This document shows, in pieces, positions 51,902 through 63,440 of a stretch of DNA of 64,000 bases (position 1 is its first letter; every line of letters begins with the position of its first letter). The DNA is from Pseudogymnoascus destructans (taxonomy: Eukaryota > Ascomycota > Leotiomycetes > Thelebolales > Thelebolaceae): the NCBI RefSeq assembly GCF_001641265.1, contig NW_020167538.1, positions 744,001 through 808,000 on the forward strand, read 5' to 3'. The notes beneath the pieces were generated by a model, which was given only the letters and a program-made list of their open reading frames with translations, did not search any database and was not told the origin of the DNA. A program made the translations under genes and the position numbers.

Positions 51902-54375
51902 TCAAAAATCCCCAGCGCCCCTTACCCTGCGGACTGCTCCTGCAATCCCTTTGAACCAACTGAACTTGCCTGGGTCGGTGCCGATCGCGCCTTCAACCTC
52001 CTTCCCCTCCGCATCTCTCCACACACCATCGTCGTCGACCTTTCCATATATTCCCGTTCTTTGGCATCTCCTCAGACCATCAATCCAATTACCACAAACT
52101 TCTTTACTCTGGAGCATGACATTAATCTCTTGACTGTGGTACCAACTCTGCGAGTCCTGGTTTCCATTTCCTTGAATTCCTATCTCCTCATCGATGATCA
52201 TCAGCTTGACGTGACAGCTCCGCTTCTTGGCCTTGGCAAGAATTGGCCGCGTCTGGTCGGCGCCAGCGTAGAAGTGATAATGCAGATGCTTCAACCCCTC
52301 TGGCGAGAGCGATTGGTGCAATGCATGTGCGATCATCTCATTGGTACCCCCTTGCATCGGCAGAAGTTCACCCTGTATCAGTCAGCATATAGTCGTCCGA
52401 TTTGGGAGATCTTACAGCATCATTATAACCAATGCAAATGAATGCAAAAACATCAACGCCTCGCTCACATGCGTTTAATATCTCCTTGAGTATTGGCTCT
52501 GCGTTTAGTGTCGGGCTTTGAATGTACACGTTCTTTTTCGCGTATCGTAATCCAGCCAGCCACGCCTCATTCTGTGGCGTAAACACGTCGTTGTTATTGG
52601 GGGTTCCGTATGGCGGCCTATTAACCATTGCGATTGGGAATGGCTCATGCACTGCATGAGGTATGTAAGGGGTAAACTCATCACCAGCGGGAATTTCCTT
52701 GATTGAAGGAGGGAAGTCCTTGTTCTTGGTGTGGTTCAAGTGGGCGACTGTAGCCTCCAAGCGAGTCAAGTTGTCGTTTGGGGATACTGATTGCTGTACA
52801 CGGGCTACCTCACCAGCAATATCAATGTCATAATGAGAGTCAGTTGACAAATGCTCCAGGAGAGGCTTGCCTTGTGGAGGCTGGCTGATAATGGAGCTTG
52901 GGAGAGAAGAGGATCCAGAACACAAGTAAGCGTTAGTTACTGGAGCCCTGCCGAACCTTTCTTGCTCGTTGTTTAATCCCGAGGAAGCGCCCTTGATATT
53001 AACGTCGTCAAGTGGAGGCAAATGCGGGGCGTCAATTGCATGCTCAATGGCATTTCGTGCTGGCGAAGGGTCGTAAGAAGCATCATTAGAAAGGTTCGCT
53101 AACCGTTGCCCCTCGAGTAGCCCATTGTTTTCTCCTGGGATCAAGTGCTTAGAGTGGATTGCTCTCGCGTCGACCGCTTCTAGCTGGCTAGAACTGTTGG
53201 CCTGAGCCTCTGAAATGGCATTTGCCTGAATGCCAGCTTGATGAAACATTTCATGGTGGCTCGTTTCCCCGAAAGAGCCAATTCCACCTCGAGCAGCTGG
53301 AGAATTGTAACTTGGCAATGGAGGTTCCAGCGCTTTGTGCCAGGAGATGAGAGCCATGTCGTACAGCGAATCGACGATTGGACCTTCCAGTTGGATCATC
53401 ATCTCCATATTATCATTATCCTGGATGTTGTTGCTCTGCAAAACAGCATACTTGCGATCAACTACCATATACTTGCAGTGATATGTGCCTAGCATTGGCT
53501 TGTGGTAGTTCATAACTTGAAGATTAATGTTCGGAATCTCCTCCGGCTTTGGGATATTCACAGCGTCGCCTATAATTTATCAGCTTAGTTGAATGAAAGG
53601 CTGAGCTCGCTTTACCTAAGTATTCCTTTTCGGAAACAATGTAATGTGGTTCAAGTAGCTGCTTCAGGCTTCCTCTATCATAGATGATTTTCATGACAAT
53701 CCTTTCTCCACGCCTGCCAGCTCTTGCCGACAGTTCTTTCATCGCATTTGTAATATACGAAGATGCAACAGAGCTCTGCCAGTAGTTGGTGGCTAGATAA
53801 ACCTCCTTTTCTGCGCGAACAATCATGTTGCTCATGTGACGCATAATATCTGGTACGCTGCGTCCGTTAATTGCAGTTCAGGTAGTCTGGAAAAACATAC
53901 ACGGATATTATCGTCAACGGTACGACGCCACAGCTACCCATCAACGAAGGGCTAACCACAGCTGCAGAAATATCATGTTCCACAGGACCCAATACATCGT
54001 GGTAGATCTTTACCTTGATTAGATTTGTCGTCTTGAAAGATAGAACGTGCGTACCTTCAAGAATAGCTCATTCGGTTGCGAGGGTCCCCAGTTTCCGCAT
54101 TCTGCGGCACGCTGTAGCTCGTCGGCGCCAATGCTGCGTTCCTCGCTGTCTCCATCTGACCTTGCTGCACTCTTCGACGATGGCACATAACTACCGTACA
54201 ATTGCTTCCATGCATCCCCAGGCGAAAGAGTTGGGTTCTCTGCAAGAAGTGCAGATACGCTTTTCTTGCCCGTGCATAGCTTATACAAGCCATCAGAAAC
54301 CATAGTCGGGCTACTTGGGCTAGTCTTGTTCGCGTGAGAAGGTTGTGATTCTCCTGGGTGGACGCAATGGGCCAT
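51902..54375 (-). CDS. Phospholipase D/nuclease superfamily protein (two HKD motifs)
   Basis: The start is ATG 54373-54375 (MAHCVHPGESQPSHANKTSP). Five exons are joined by introns near 54010-54055, 53845-53905, 53570-53617 and 52368-52413, and they end in TGA 51902-51904. PLD-like signatures are YLATNYWQSSV (~53785), a first HxKxxxxD (HCKYMVVDRKYAVLQSNNIQ, ~53470) and a second (HVKLMIIDEEIGIQGNGNQD, ~52195). Between them is a ~230-residue low-complexity insert, longer than the usual spacing. The active-site His, Lys and Asp are present in both halves, so it may hydrolyse phosphodiester bonds in lipids or nucleic acid. No signal peptide is obvious. The frame is intact across all splices. Its exact substrate cannot be told. 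Confidence 0.8.
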
Positions 54376-54943
54376 GTCGTGGAGTAGTGATGGCGTTATA
54401 GGAAACAATTGCTTGCAAATTTTGTGCGAATGTCATGGCTTGTAAGATATATAAGATATATATCGGAATTGAAAAATGGCATCCCCTCATCCTCAATTCC
54501 TTGATTTTAAAGGCGGGGTCCTCACGAGGTATGACGATCAATCAAGAAACAAGCTTTTGCCAAGGCGGTCTGCTGGTAGAAAGTGGGTCTTTAAACAACC
54601 AAAGCTTAACTTAATCGTCGGTGTTCGCACCGACGATTACGTCGTTGAATCCCGTTGAATCCCGTTGAATCCCGCGTGCCAAAATTCGGGGAAGAACTAA
54701 TTTTTATAACCCGTCCATTGTTACGCCATCTCACAGGAGCCCTTGACCATTTTGATTATCGAGCTTAGAAGTTTCAAGGGCTCAAGTTTAATCTAATACT
54801 GCTGTGCCAAGCTGTGCTTTTGATACTCCCCACATTTCATTTTTTAAGGCCGTGCCGTAATTCACGACTCGCTGTTTCAGCCCTACTACCTAAGTTACCA
54901 TCAATTCCCCAACAACGCTAAAAAAATATCAGCTTATCTACCA
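54376..54943. other. Intergenic with a small hairpin and 10-bp repeats
   Basis: It contains the hairpin 54612-54639 and three copies of GTTGAATCCC directly after it (54644-54673). No gene is supported. Confidence 0.4.
54612..54639. repeat. 12-bp perfect stem with TTCG loop
   Basis: TAATCGTCGGTG, loop TTCG, CACCGACGATTA. A C(TTCG)G-type closing is not formed (closing pair G-C), but the stem is perfect. It is followed at once by the GTTGAATCCC repeats. It may be a terminator, a small RNA structure or a transposon footprint. Confidence 0.85.
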
Positions 54944-55560
54944 ATGGTGTCTTTCCCAAATCAGTCCTTGACGTTCTTATGGGCTGCCGCTACGGACATG
55001 GCCAGTGCTGGCGATTGCGACGCAATCGGCTCAATACGCAGCGTGGCTGGCCATTTCTCTCCACAATGTGATGACATGCAATGTTTTATCTCCTACAGAT
55101 CGTGGTTCTCACATGTGCTCCTGTCTTGTTCTGCGCCGCCATCTACATTTGCTTGGGTCGCATCGTGGTTATCTGCAGACCGGAAATGTCCAGGCTACGA
55201 CCAGCATGGTACACGCCCATATTCCTGACATGCGACGTCATCTCTCTCGCCCTCCAGGGTACGGGTGGAGCCTCACATCCACTGCAGACGATGCAGATGG
55301 ACGGCAGCAGGGTATTAATATCATGCTTGGCGGTCTGTCGTTCCAGGTCGCGACGATTGCTCTCTTCGGGTTCCTTTTCCTCGAGTTCCTGTGGCGAACC
55401 CACTCATCACACAAAGTCAGCAACGATCTCCAAAAATGCCTCGCTGGCGCAGTCGAAGAAGTGGACAGCATACCTATGGTCGTTGGGTTCGGCAACGTTG
55501 TTGATTCTCATCCGTTCGATTTACAGAGTCGCCGAGATGGCAGGTTTTTCTCATCAAGGT
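54944..55560 (+). pseudogene. RTA1-like seven-helix membrane protein, broken
   Basis: One frame gives LLQIVVLTCAPVLFCAAIYI CLGRIV and PAWYTPIFLTCDVISLALQG; another gives GINIMLGGLSFQVATIALFG FLFLEF; the first returns for SATLLILIRSIYRV. Together these match helices 3-6 of RTA1-type lipid-translocating/stress exporters. Two opposite frame changes (~55280 and ~55465) and loss of the last helix show decay. The N-terminal part (~54944-55070) is not clearly recognisable. The 3' end runs directly into the STAND-like remnant on the other strand. Confidence 0.65.
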
Positions 55561-57960
55561 CCATGTCAAGCTCGCGGTCCACATAACTAGGCACATTGTC
55601 GTCGACCACCAGACGTAGTTTTCGCTGGACTAGATCTTCGAGCTGGCGCCCATATTCTTGATCCGCCTCTGAGAGAGGCCCACCGTCCTCAATGGCCTTC
55701 CAAATTAGATAAGAGCCAAGATAACATTTCGCATTCACCAAAGACCGCACTAGCATCAAGTCGATGCGGGTATCGCCATAGATGTCGATAATGCGCTTAT
55801 AGATCTCGGCGCCTTCATCGTGCCGATTTATACCTTTGTCGTATATAACTGCTATAGAAAGCTCCAAACTCACAGCAACAACAGTTCTGTGCTCCTTTTT
55901 CGCGGTTTGTATGGCGGTATTATAGGCCATTAGAAGCCAGTCCAACTTCTGGGAATAGAGGGCCGCCGCGATGTATTTGAAGTCCTCTTCGTCCTGGGTC
56001 CATATTCCAGTTAGAAGGGCCTCTATTAAGCCTGTGTACTCTTTATCGGGGAGCCGCACGTCCATTCTAGTTAGTTTGGCTGTAATGTTGTCAAAGGTTT
56101 GACGAAACCAGAGTAGCGTAATCAATTTTCTGAGGCAGAGGTAGCACCGCATGGCATAAGACGTTGCCTTTCAGGGTAGACAATCTCCCGATCCTCTTTT
56201 TTGAGCTCTCGGTAGCAAATCGCAAGGCGATGGCAGACTTTGTGTAGATCGATATCCCATTTCTTATTGTGCAATGCTTTAAGTTCTTAGTACATCTCAA
56301 CATCAAGCTCCGCCGCTGTATCATACTTGCACATCTCTATGTACAGCCACGATTTGCTATGTCGGATAGGCCACTGCTCTTCTTTTGGGGCGAGGGAAGC
56401 CGATTTTTCGAAGTACTCCAATACGTGAGTATAATGTCCAAAGTCTCGAAGCGTAGCACTTAATCGAAGGTTCCAAAGGGCGTCTTGATCTAGCGAAAGC
56501 CAATTTGCACATTTCAAAATAGTCTCAGCGGAGACTAAACCTGGTTTTGGCTCTTCGCCGCTTCGAAAGGCCATAAAACCCGCTACTGCTCTGGCATCTA
56601 ACAGCCACTCTCCACTGCTTGTAGCAAGCCATCGTTTGCCAATCAGACGAATAATATTGCTAATAAGATCGGCGTCATTTTCAGCGGTTGCGAGGCCGTA
56701 CCATTCCTTGATTTCCGGTGAACTCTTAAGCCAGAGCTTAAGGAGGTCAAGGATGTTGCGGGTGGTGAGCTGGGTGTTTCAATTTACATCCGCAAGGCCT
56801 GGGCTTTTTGTCAACACAGACATCAGGCCGTGGGCAATAGCTTCCTTATCCTCTTCGCTCGTTTTAGTAATATCAATCTTTCGGAGCAATTCCAGCCAAA
56901 CAGAGGCCACATATGACCTTAACTCCAATGCAACCGGTTCTTTAGGGCTGTTTGGCTCGCAAGACATGATATCTAAACATGCACAGAAAACCGGAACCCT
57001 CGCATTTCTGATATCAACTCCAACTGGCAAGGTGTTTTCTCCGCCTGAGACTGGGCCTTCCTTTTCATCATGGGAAAAAATCGCCAAATGAGGCGTGGCT
57101 AAACGTAACTTCCGTTGTAAGTGGGTCAAAGTCTGATTCGTCCTCAGCTTCATCCCAGTTTCGGAAACTCGATTGCGCTTAAAAGTGTGATACATCTCAT
57201 CAGGGCGAGGGGTCAAGTATAGCCCTGATCTTTCGTAGGGGATTTTGATCCTGTGTTGCATGCGTAGATTGTGAATTGACTAAAGTAGATACGTCAACGT
57301 GGAGCTTGTCCACCGCGATCGCTATGCTCTTCACTTCAGATAGGGTTTCGGCGCCAACAATCCCCTTCTCGCTATCGAGCAGCTTGCCTAGTTTTTGCAT
57401 GGCCTCTTTGCCTTCGTCCGTTGCCCCAATAAAACTCTTGCCGAAAGAGACGAGTCTCCCACACTTAATCTTCTTTTGTGATATCGCGAGGATCTCTAAT
57501 ATGACAGCCAAGATTTCAGCCATTTTACCCCCGAGCCCTCAAGACATTAAATGGTGTGCATAAGTCTTAAGGCGGACTGTACGTCCTGCATCGGTTGTAT
57601 TAATGGTCGGCTGTTAGCTTATGAAAATTATAGAGTAATAGATGTTTCACCTTCAACGCCTCCAGAACTTCCACGATCGCATCGTACTTTTCTGAGACTC
57701 CTTTCGCTGCCCCTACCAAGTACTGGACGGCTGCAAACACAAAAATACTAGGTGGAAACACCATTGCGCCAGCCTCACCTGCAGCAGCACCCACCAGTTC
57801 GATCGGGCGCATGGCTGCTCATAAGGCGGCGTACAAGCCATGGAGCTTTTGTCTAAAGTCAGCAAATACCTTGTTTTGGTCTTCTATAGCGTCTCCTCGT
57901 TCACAGTTGCCAAACTTCTAAGAGAGGGACCATCCAGCATTTATTCGTGACCTTTTCGTA
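55508..57960 (-). pseudogene. STAND/NLR-like protein remnant (N-terminal domain and TPR-like region)
   Basis: The 5' part (57960-57600) reads DQNKVFADFRQKLHGLYAAL, stop, MRPIELVGAAAGEAGAMVFP PSIFVFAAVQYLVGAAKGVS, like the Goodbye-type N-terminal domain of fungal STAND proteins. EILAVILEILAISQKKIKCG RLVSFGKSFIGATDEG (57523-57440) continues it. Later blocks (57261-56779, 56574-56287, 56152-55508) resemble the helical TPR-like C-terminus. No NACHT or NB-ARC P-loop is visible between them, so the nucleotide-binding domain has been lost. An in-frame TGA near 57812 and several frame changes confirm pseudogene status. Intact members are proposed to act in fungal self/non-self recognition. Confidence 0.65.
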
Positions 57961-59309
57961 TCGACGAATGGCAGCCTCCCAGATCTTTGAAACGTGGTTC
58001 GGTTCTGGACACCCAACGTTCAGGCACTTGGCTGCTCCTGTTGGCGGGTGGTTCTCGGTGGTTCTAGAAATTCATAAATCTTAACAATCAGATTTATATA
58101 GCAACCTTCAGCAATTATGCTGCAGATCTGAGTTGAAGAAATTGTGTGCATGTGCGAGTCCATTCCTGTGTTGAAACAGACTAGGATCACCGGCTTCACT
58201 GGTGATCACCAAGTCCGCTCCCCCGACATCGGTGCAAGGATATCAGAACCCTGTATCGTATTAGTAAGATCTCTGTATTATATTAGGTTTAGTGGTTAGC
58301 ATTAATGTAAAAAAAACTCTTCACACCCAAATGCACGGTCTATTATTTCTTCACCTTGTCAAGCTAAGAAAATCGAGCCCGCAAAAGAGGAGCTCCCCCC
58401 TGTCAGCACAATGCTTAAAGTGGCCCAATCACAAATAGGAATAAGGGTGCTTAGCACATGGCACTTTAAAGCTTGAAGTAACGAGGGTAAATAAAGTTTA
58501 CGAATGCTGAGATGATCCTTCTTAATGTCGTAATCTTCCGTACTCACTTTCCCTTCTAATCGCTACTCTACTATTGCGGCCTTTTTGCTATGGTCTTCCT
58601 AACGTGCGTACGTTCCCATCTTTCCGATGCCACAGCTCACGGATGCGCCAACTATACTCGATTGTTGGCGTTGGCGCGGGGTATAGTGCTGAGATACTCT
58701 TCGTGGCTAATGTGACCTCACCAGCCATTTCCTTTTGCCCTCGCTATGACATTCGGCGTGTTGACTGTTGGGCGGAATGTCTAGGTTTACCACGTGGACT
58801 GGAAAACTTCGTCCAACGATTCCTTATGCCTTGTATAACCGAAATACGTTGAGAAGTTCTAGACGTATAACGTAATGGACCCAGCGCTATACCTACCTCA
58901 TCTCTACTCGTTCTGCTTTATGGAGTACGCACCCACTCTCTTCAACCCCTACTTAAACGCATCTGAGTGCCGATTGCAGAGGTTGAGTTGTTTATTGTAC
59001 ATAACTAATCTCTTGTTGTTTTTGGTAACGTTGCCTCGCTTGCTCCCGAGTGGAAGGTGCTAAAATCAGAAAGCGATAACTTAAAAGGTTTTAGTTGCTT
59101 TGGACACTAAACCCTACTCATACCTTATCTTAATCTATAGAAGTCCGGAAAGTCATTATGAGCCCATATTATTGACGAGCTACAAGAGTTGTAAGTATGA
59201 CCCTGGGTGCAAATGCAATACGCAACGTGTATTTTGTGTCCCATTCCACAACGCCATACCCGTTCTAATGCCTTAATAGTTCGGTTAGATCAGGAATTAG
59301 CGAGTTACT
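57961..59309. other. Intergenic, 1.35 kb
   Basis: No coding frame has recognisable content. It has dispersed AT-rich stretches and a GGTGATCACC palindrome at ~58200. I see nothing further. Confidence 0.35.
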
Positions 59310-60392
59310 ATGTATTTCGCATCAGACAACTGGGCTGGCGTACACCCAGCCATCTCAGCCAGACTTGCCCAAGAAGGTGGCGGATATGCCCCGGCATATG
59401 GCACGTCTGATCTTGACAGCGAGCTTGAGCGGCTCTTCAACGAGATATTTGAGTGCGAAGTTGCCGTCTTCTTCGTTGCAACAGGCACTGCGTCCAACTG
59501 CCTGGCCCTAACCTTGGAATCCAAGCCTGGCGGTGTAGTCTTCGCACACCGCGAGGCACACATTGTCGCCGATGAGTGCGGTGCGCCTGAATACCTCTCC
59601 GGCCAACTGCGCATCGCGACTGTCGATGGTCCAGATGGGAAGATGGATCCTAACCTCTTGCGTCGGATAGTCGAGCGATCAGCTGAGAATGATGTTCGCC
59701 GTGGTTGTCCGAGCACTATCTCCGTGACACAGGCGACTGAAGCTGGCACAGTGTACTCTCTCGCGGAAATCGACGCTATTGCAGCTGTGGCGAGGGACTT
59801 CAATATTCCACTTCACATGGACGGAGCACGCTTTGCCAATGCCCTTGTATCTCTAGGCTGTACGCCGGCAGAGATGACTTGGAAGCGCGGTGTCGACATG
59901 CTATCGTTCGGTGCCACTAAGAACGGCTGCTGGTGTGCGGAGGCAGTTGTACTTTTTGACCCTAAAAAGGCCTCTGGGTTTCCGTTTGTCCGCAAGCGTG
60001 CGGCTCAGTGTTTTTCAAAGTCGCGTTTCATCTCTGCCCAGTTTCAGGCATACTTTGCCGATGGATTATGGCTCGATCTCGCTCGGCAAGCCAATGGAAT
60101 GGCAACGGAACTTGCTAACATATTTTCTGGATTGCAATCTACTCGACTACTATCAAGACCACAGTCTAATGAAGTCTTTGTGGTTCTCAATAAGAAAACT
60201 ATCGCCAATATAAGGGCTAAGGGCGTGGAGTTCTACGACTGGCCTGCCCCGTCAGACCTTAAAATGACAGATGATGAGCAGCTTTGCCGCTTTGTTACAA
60301 GCTTTGCAACAACAGCAGAAGATGTTAGTCGCTTTAGCGATATAGTGCAAATAGCTACTAGCGATAGCAACTTTTTATACTCTCAAATATAA
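59310..60392 (+). CDS. Low-specificity L-threonine aldolase-like PLP enzyme, bacterial-looking
   Basis: A single exon of 360 aa starts from ATG 59310. It belongs to the fold-type I PLP aldolases that split L-threonine into glycine and acetaldehyde. Motifs are MYFASDNWAGVHPAI, FVATGTASNCLAL, HREAHIVADECGAPEY, IPLHMDGARFANAL (~170), and LSFGATKNGCWCAEA with the PLP lysine near residue 203. RKRAAQCFSKSRFISAQFQA and a terminal LVTSFATT-like stretch (RFVTSFATT) follow. The pattern SDNWAG...PAEMTWKRGVD...GGTKNGCWCAEA is typical of proteobacterial LtaE-like enzymes and unlike the yeast GLY1 type. With no introns it is a candidate for horizontal transfer from bacteria. The residues needed for activity look present. 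Confidence 0.85.
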   Translation: MYFASDNWAGVHPAISARLAQEGGGYAPAYGTSDLDSELERLFNEIFECEVAVFFVATGTASNCLALTLESKPGGVVFAHREAHIVADECGAPEYLSGQLRIATVDGPDGKMDPNLLRRIVERSAENDVRRGCPSTISVTQATEAGTVYSLAEIDAIAAVARDFNIPLHMDGARFANALVSLGCTPAEMTWKRGVDMLSFGATKNGCWCAEAVVLFDPKKASGFPFVRKRAAQCFSKSRFISAQFQAYFADGLWLDLARQANGMATELANIFSGLQSTRLLSRPQSNEVFVVLNKKTIANIRAKGVEFYDWPAPSDLKMTDDEQLCRFVTSFATTAEDVSRFSDIVQIATSDSNFLYSQI

Positions 60393-60751
60393 AAATAGTT
60401 GGGGTGGTGAACCCTAGCGAATACCCACTGTTTTATGCTTTTGTCGTTTTCAGAAAACATTGAGACAAGCACGGGTTCATGGCCTTTATAGTAAAACATG
60501 CAGACTTCATTACCCTATAATATATATATTATCAGTCTATTGCTTGCATCTAATTATTCAGGTTCGAAAACTAAACGTCATATCTGTCATTGGCTATTAA
60601 AGAGTAGCTGTATTCTGCTAAATACATCTTATTTAGATAACACCCCTCAAGTCCGCATACAAACTCATGCCATCAGCTCAATATGCTGTAACTCCCTATG
60701 AAACAATTTAGTTAGTAAATTTTCCCTTGCTAAGGCATTCATCACGATCAC
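60393..60751. other. Intergenic, convergent 3' ends
   Basis: 359 bp of AT-rich sequence between two converging genes. No feature is seen. Confidence 0.4.
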
Positions 60752-61985
60752 TTACTTTTGTACTTGCTGCCCAACCTTCATAGCCGGATACACAACCCCC
60801 TCGCCCTCGTCCTTGCCCAAATTGAACTGTTCTGCTCTCGCCTTCCTGGACTCCTCCGCTAAGCTAAGAATCGGAGCCAGGTCAAAGTCGGAGCTCAGAT
60901 GCCAAAAGAACGTCGACGAGATGCGCACGAGCGGCCGCTCTGGAACCTCGACCTTGCGACGCTCAATGACGTCTATCGTCTGCTCATTCACAACCACCTC
61001 GTGGAATCCCGCCTTGATCAGCCCGCCCGTGATGTGCTCTAGCTGCTTGCCAGCCTGCACGAGCAAATAGTTTCCGGGCGGGATCTTGACGGGGATGCGC
61101 TTGCCGGTGTTGCGAGCCCAGATATGCAGGCCTGGGTAGCGGGAGCGGCCGTGGATAGTAAGGAAGTTAAGGTCCGTGTGGAAGCCAGCAAGGATGGTGT
61201 CTTTGCTACCGTACTTCAATAGATCAGATGCTGTTGGGGCAAGGAGGTGCGGTCTTCAAGATGGTTAGATAAGAACTTTCTTGAGGTTGAAAGGGGTGAC
61301 CAAACTCACCCGTATGTGCCTGCCTCCTTAAATGTTGATTCTGGCAGCCCTAGACCAACAGCAGTCATTTCAGAAAGACCTTCGACTCTGTAAAGTGAGA
61401 GACTTAGTGACCAAGTTCTTGCATACGATGAGACGTGACTTACGCGTTCTTCATAGACGACCCCCACTTGTCCATCACCTGAGGCCATTGCTCTCGAATG
61501 TGCGGCGCCTCAGGTACGATATTATCTGCATTTAGGGCGGGAAACTTCGTCTCATATGGCGGTGGGCCAGCAGACATTCTCCAGAAGAAACGACACTTGG
61601 GATCGGGCGAATGCGCTGTAATGTCAAGCGGCCGTTCAGCCGGGTCTAGCTTCTCAATGATACGCAAGCATGGCTCGTCCACCGCACACTTTGGCTTCTC
61701 AGTATTTTCAAGCGTGACGCCAATCTGGTAACCTAGCTCCGGCCGTTCATCCTTTTTGAGTTCGGGCTCGGGCTGTGCGAAGTAGTCCTCCAGCAGGTCT
61801 AAGAAGGTGATATTGTCCTCCTCAGACACACGCGAGTCGTGCAGCAGGAGCGCACCGTAAGTTACCAGAGCTTGTGCGGCTTTCTTACACTCTGCCTGCA
61901 CGTCGGCTGCGTCGTGTGACCCGTTGAGGAAGATGTCGAGGTCGATGATGGGCAAGCCCATCGAAAGATCTTGCGCGGTTGTCAT
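60752..61985 (-). CDS. 2-oxoglutarate/Fe(II)-dependent dioxygenase (IPNS-like)
   Basis: Exons 61985-~61443, ~61386-~61309 and ~61252-60752 join in frame. Intron 1 is GTAAGT...TTACAG; intron 2 is GTGAGT...TTGAAG. The N-terminal DIOX_N region is GLPIIDLDIFLNG...AAQALVTYGALLLHDSRVSE. The catalytic half has the iron ligands HTD in GFHTDLNFLTIHG, a distal His in QLEHITGGLIKAGFHEVVV and the 2OG-binding RIS in PLVRISSTFFWHL. This is the isopenicillin-N-synthase/flavonol-synthase-like group, common in fungal secondary metabolism. The first 180 residues are an unusually long lead-in. Its substrate cannot be predicted. No defect. Confidence 0.88.
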
Positions 61986-62478
61986 TTTGGCACAGGTTCC
62001 ACTTATACAGTATGTTCTAATGCGCCTAAGGCGTGAGTTAATCTCGAGTTGATTGCAATTTCGATTGTGAGGGACAAAGTATCGCGTTTATGCCGCTGGT
62101 AAGCGACCAGTCGATGCCGGGTTTTAGTCAAGTTATCGACGCGGATTTGGCCGCATGGTTTATCCGGCGTCGAGGTTCGGGTGTGCATCACCAATTTATC
62201 TAAAAGCCTCACTTTTAAGTAATCGAAGAGCTTTCAGAGAGGCTAACGTATTCTAGTAACGGAACATGCCCAAGCTATATATGAAACGTTCATAGTCTTT
62301 GGTAGTTGGCCTAAAACTACCGTGGCTGCTCTATTCACTAAATATAGCACTCCAAGCTTGGTATATATCGCAATCCTGCAAATTGCATATGAGAGTTACA
62401 TCTGAGAACCAGTTCTTGCGACACATCCAACCGCCGTACGCCAAAGCTACATAGTAACCAACACCATCTCCTCACTGC
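61986..62478. other. Intergenic
   Basis: 493 bp between the oxygenase 5' end and the transporter 3' end. The oxygenase promoter must lie here. Nothing else is visible. Confidence 0.4.
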
Positions 62479-63440
62479 CTATGCCTTCTTCTCCTCCGCC
62501 TCCGCCGCACCCTTCGCCTCGAACGCTCTCGCCCTTGACTTCAAGTCCGCGTTATAATCGGCCTGGTACTGCGACTTATCGGTACCAGGAACGAATACCG
62601 GTGCATCGGTGAAGAGATAGTTCATCTCCTCAAGCGGGATCTTCTTGGTCTCTGGCAGGATGGCCCAGAAGAAGGGGGCGTTTGTGAAGTTACAGATGAC
62701 GAAGACGTAGAAGCGCCACTTGATGGCCGTCATCGCGATGGGAGTGACTTGCCCGATCATCGTGTTGAACGTGAAGGACATCATGGTGGCGAGCGAGACG
62801 CCCTTGGCGCGCGTGCGGATGTCGAAGATCTCGGCGGGGATGATCCAGGAGAGGGGAACGCAAGTTACACCCAGGTCACGATAATAAATCCCCTGAAGGC
62901 TCCGATATTTGTGGTCAACCCGGGAGGGAAATTTGCTGCTTAGGTTAGCGCTGGCCTAAATACTCGGCTGATGAACTTACCAAGAAGAGCAGTAGCGACA
63001 ATGAACGTCACCATGTTCGCCAAGTTACCATAGATCAGCGTCCAGCGACGTCCGAAACGGTCAATAAGAAGGATGCATAGGGCCTGTGCAATTAAGGCGA
63101 TTACGCTATTGATAGCCTGGTAGCGAAGCGCAGCGTCGACACTTGCTTGTAGAACAACTGCAATCAACAAACGCCTGAAGCATGAGCGGTTGCGGAAGAG
63201 CTCGCCGTATTGGCTTCGTGCTCATGTTCGAAGCTGATGTTCTCCTGGATCTGATCGAACTCGGCACGGACCCATACATCGTTGACATCGCCCTTAGCAT
63301 GGAGTCTTGCCAATGTCTAGAGACCTTCCTCGCCACTCGTTATCGATCAACCATCTTGGCAATTTGGGGAAAAGAAGATCAGTGCTCCTAGTAAAATGGC
63401 CGGGAGGAGTTGAAGACCAAGTGGGATACGCCACTGTCCT
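62479..63440 (-). pseudogene. MFS sugar transporter, decayed
   Basis: Pieces in different frames match a hexose-transporter-type MFS protein: WRIPLGLQLLPAILLGALIFF (~63440-63370), PRWLIDN, TLARLHAKGDVNDVWVRAEF (~63330-63260), AALRYQAINSVIALIAQALC and LLIDRFGRRWTLIYGNLANM (~63130-63020), FPPGLTTNIGAFRGFIIVTW (~62930-62870), SWIIPAEIFDIRTRAKGVSL (~62855-62795), and the PETKKIPLEEMNYLF tail, ending at 62479. At least three frame breaks are needed to join them. The N-terminal helices are missing. Confidence 0.75.
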
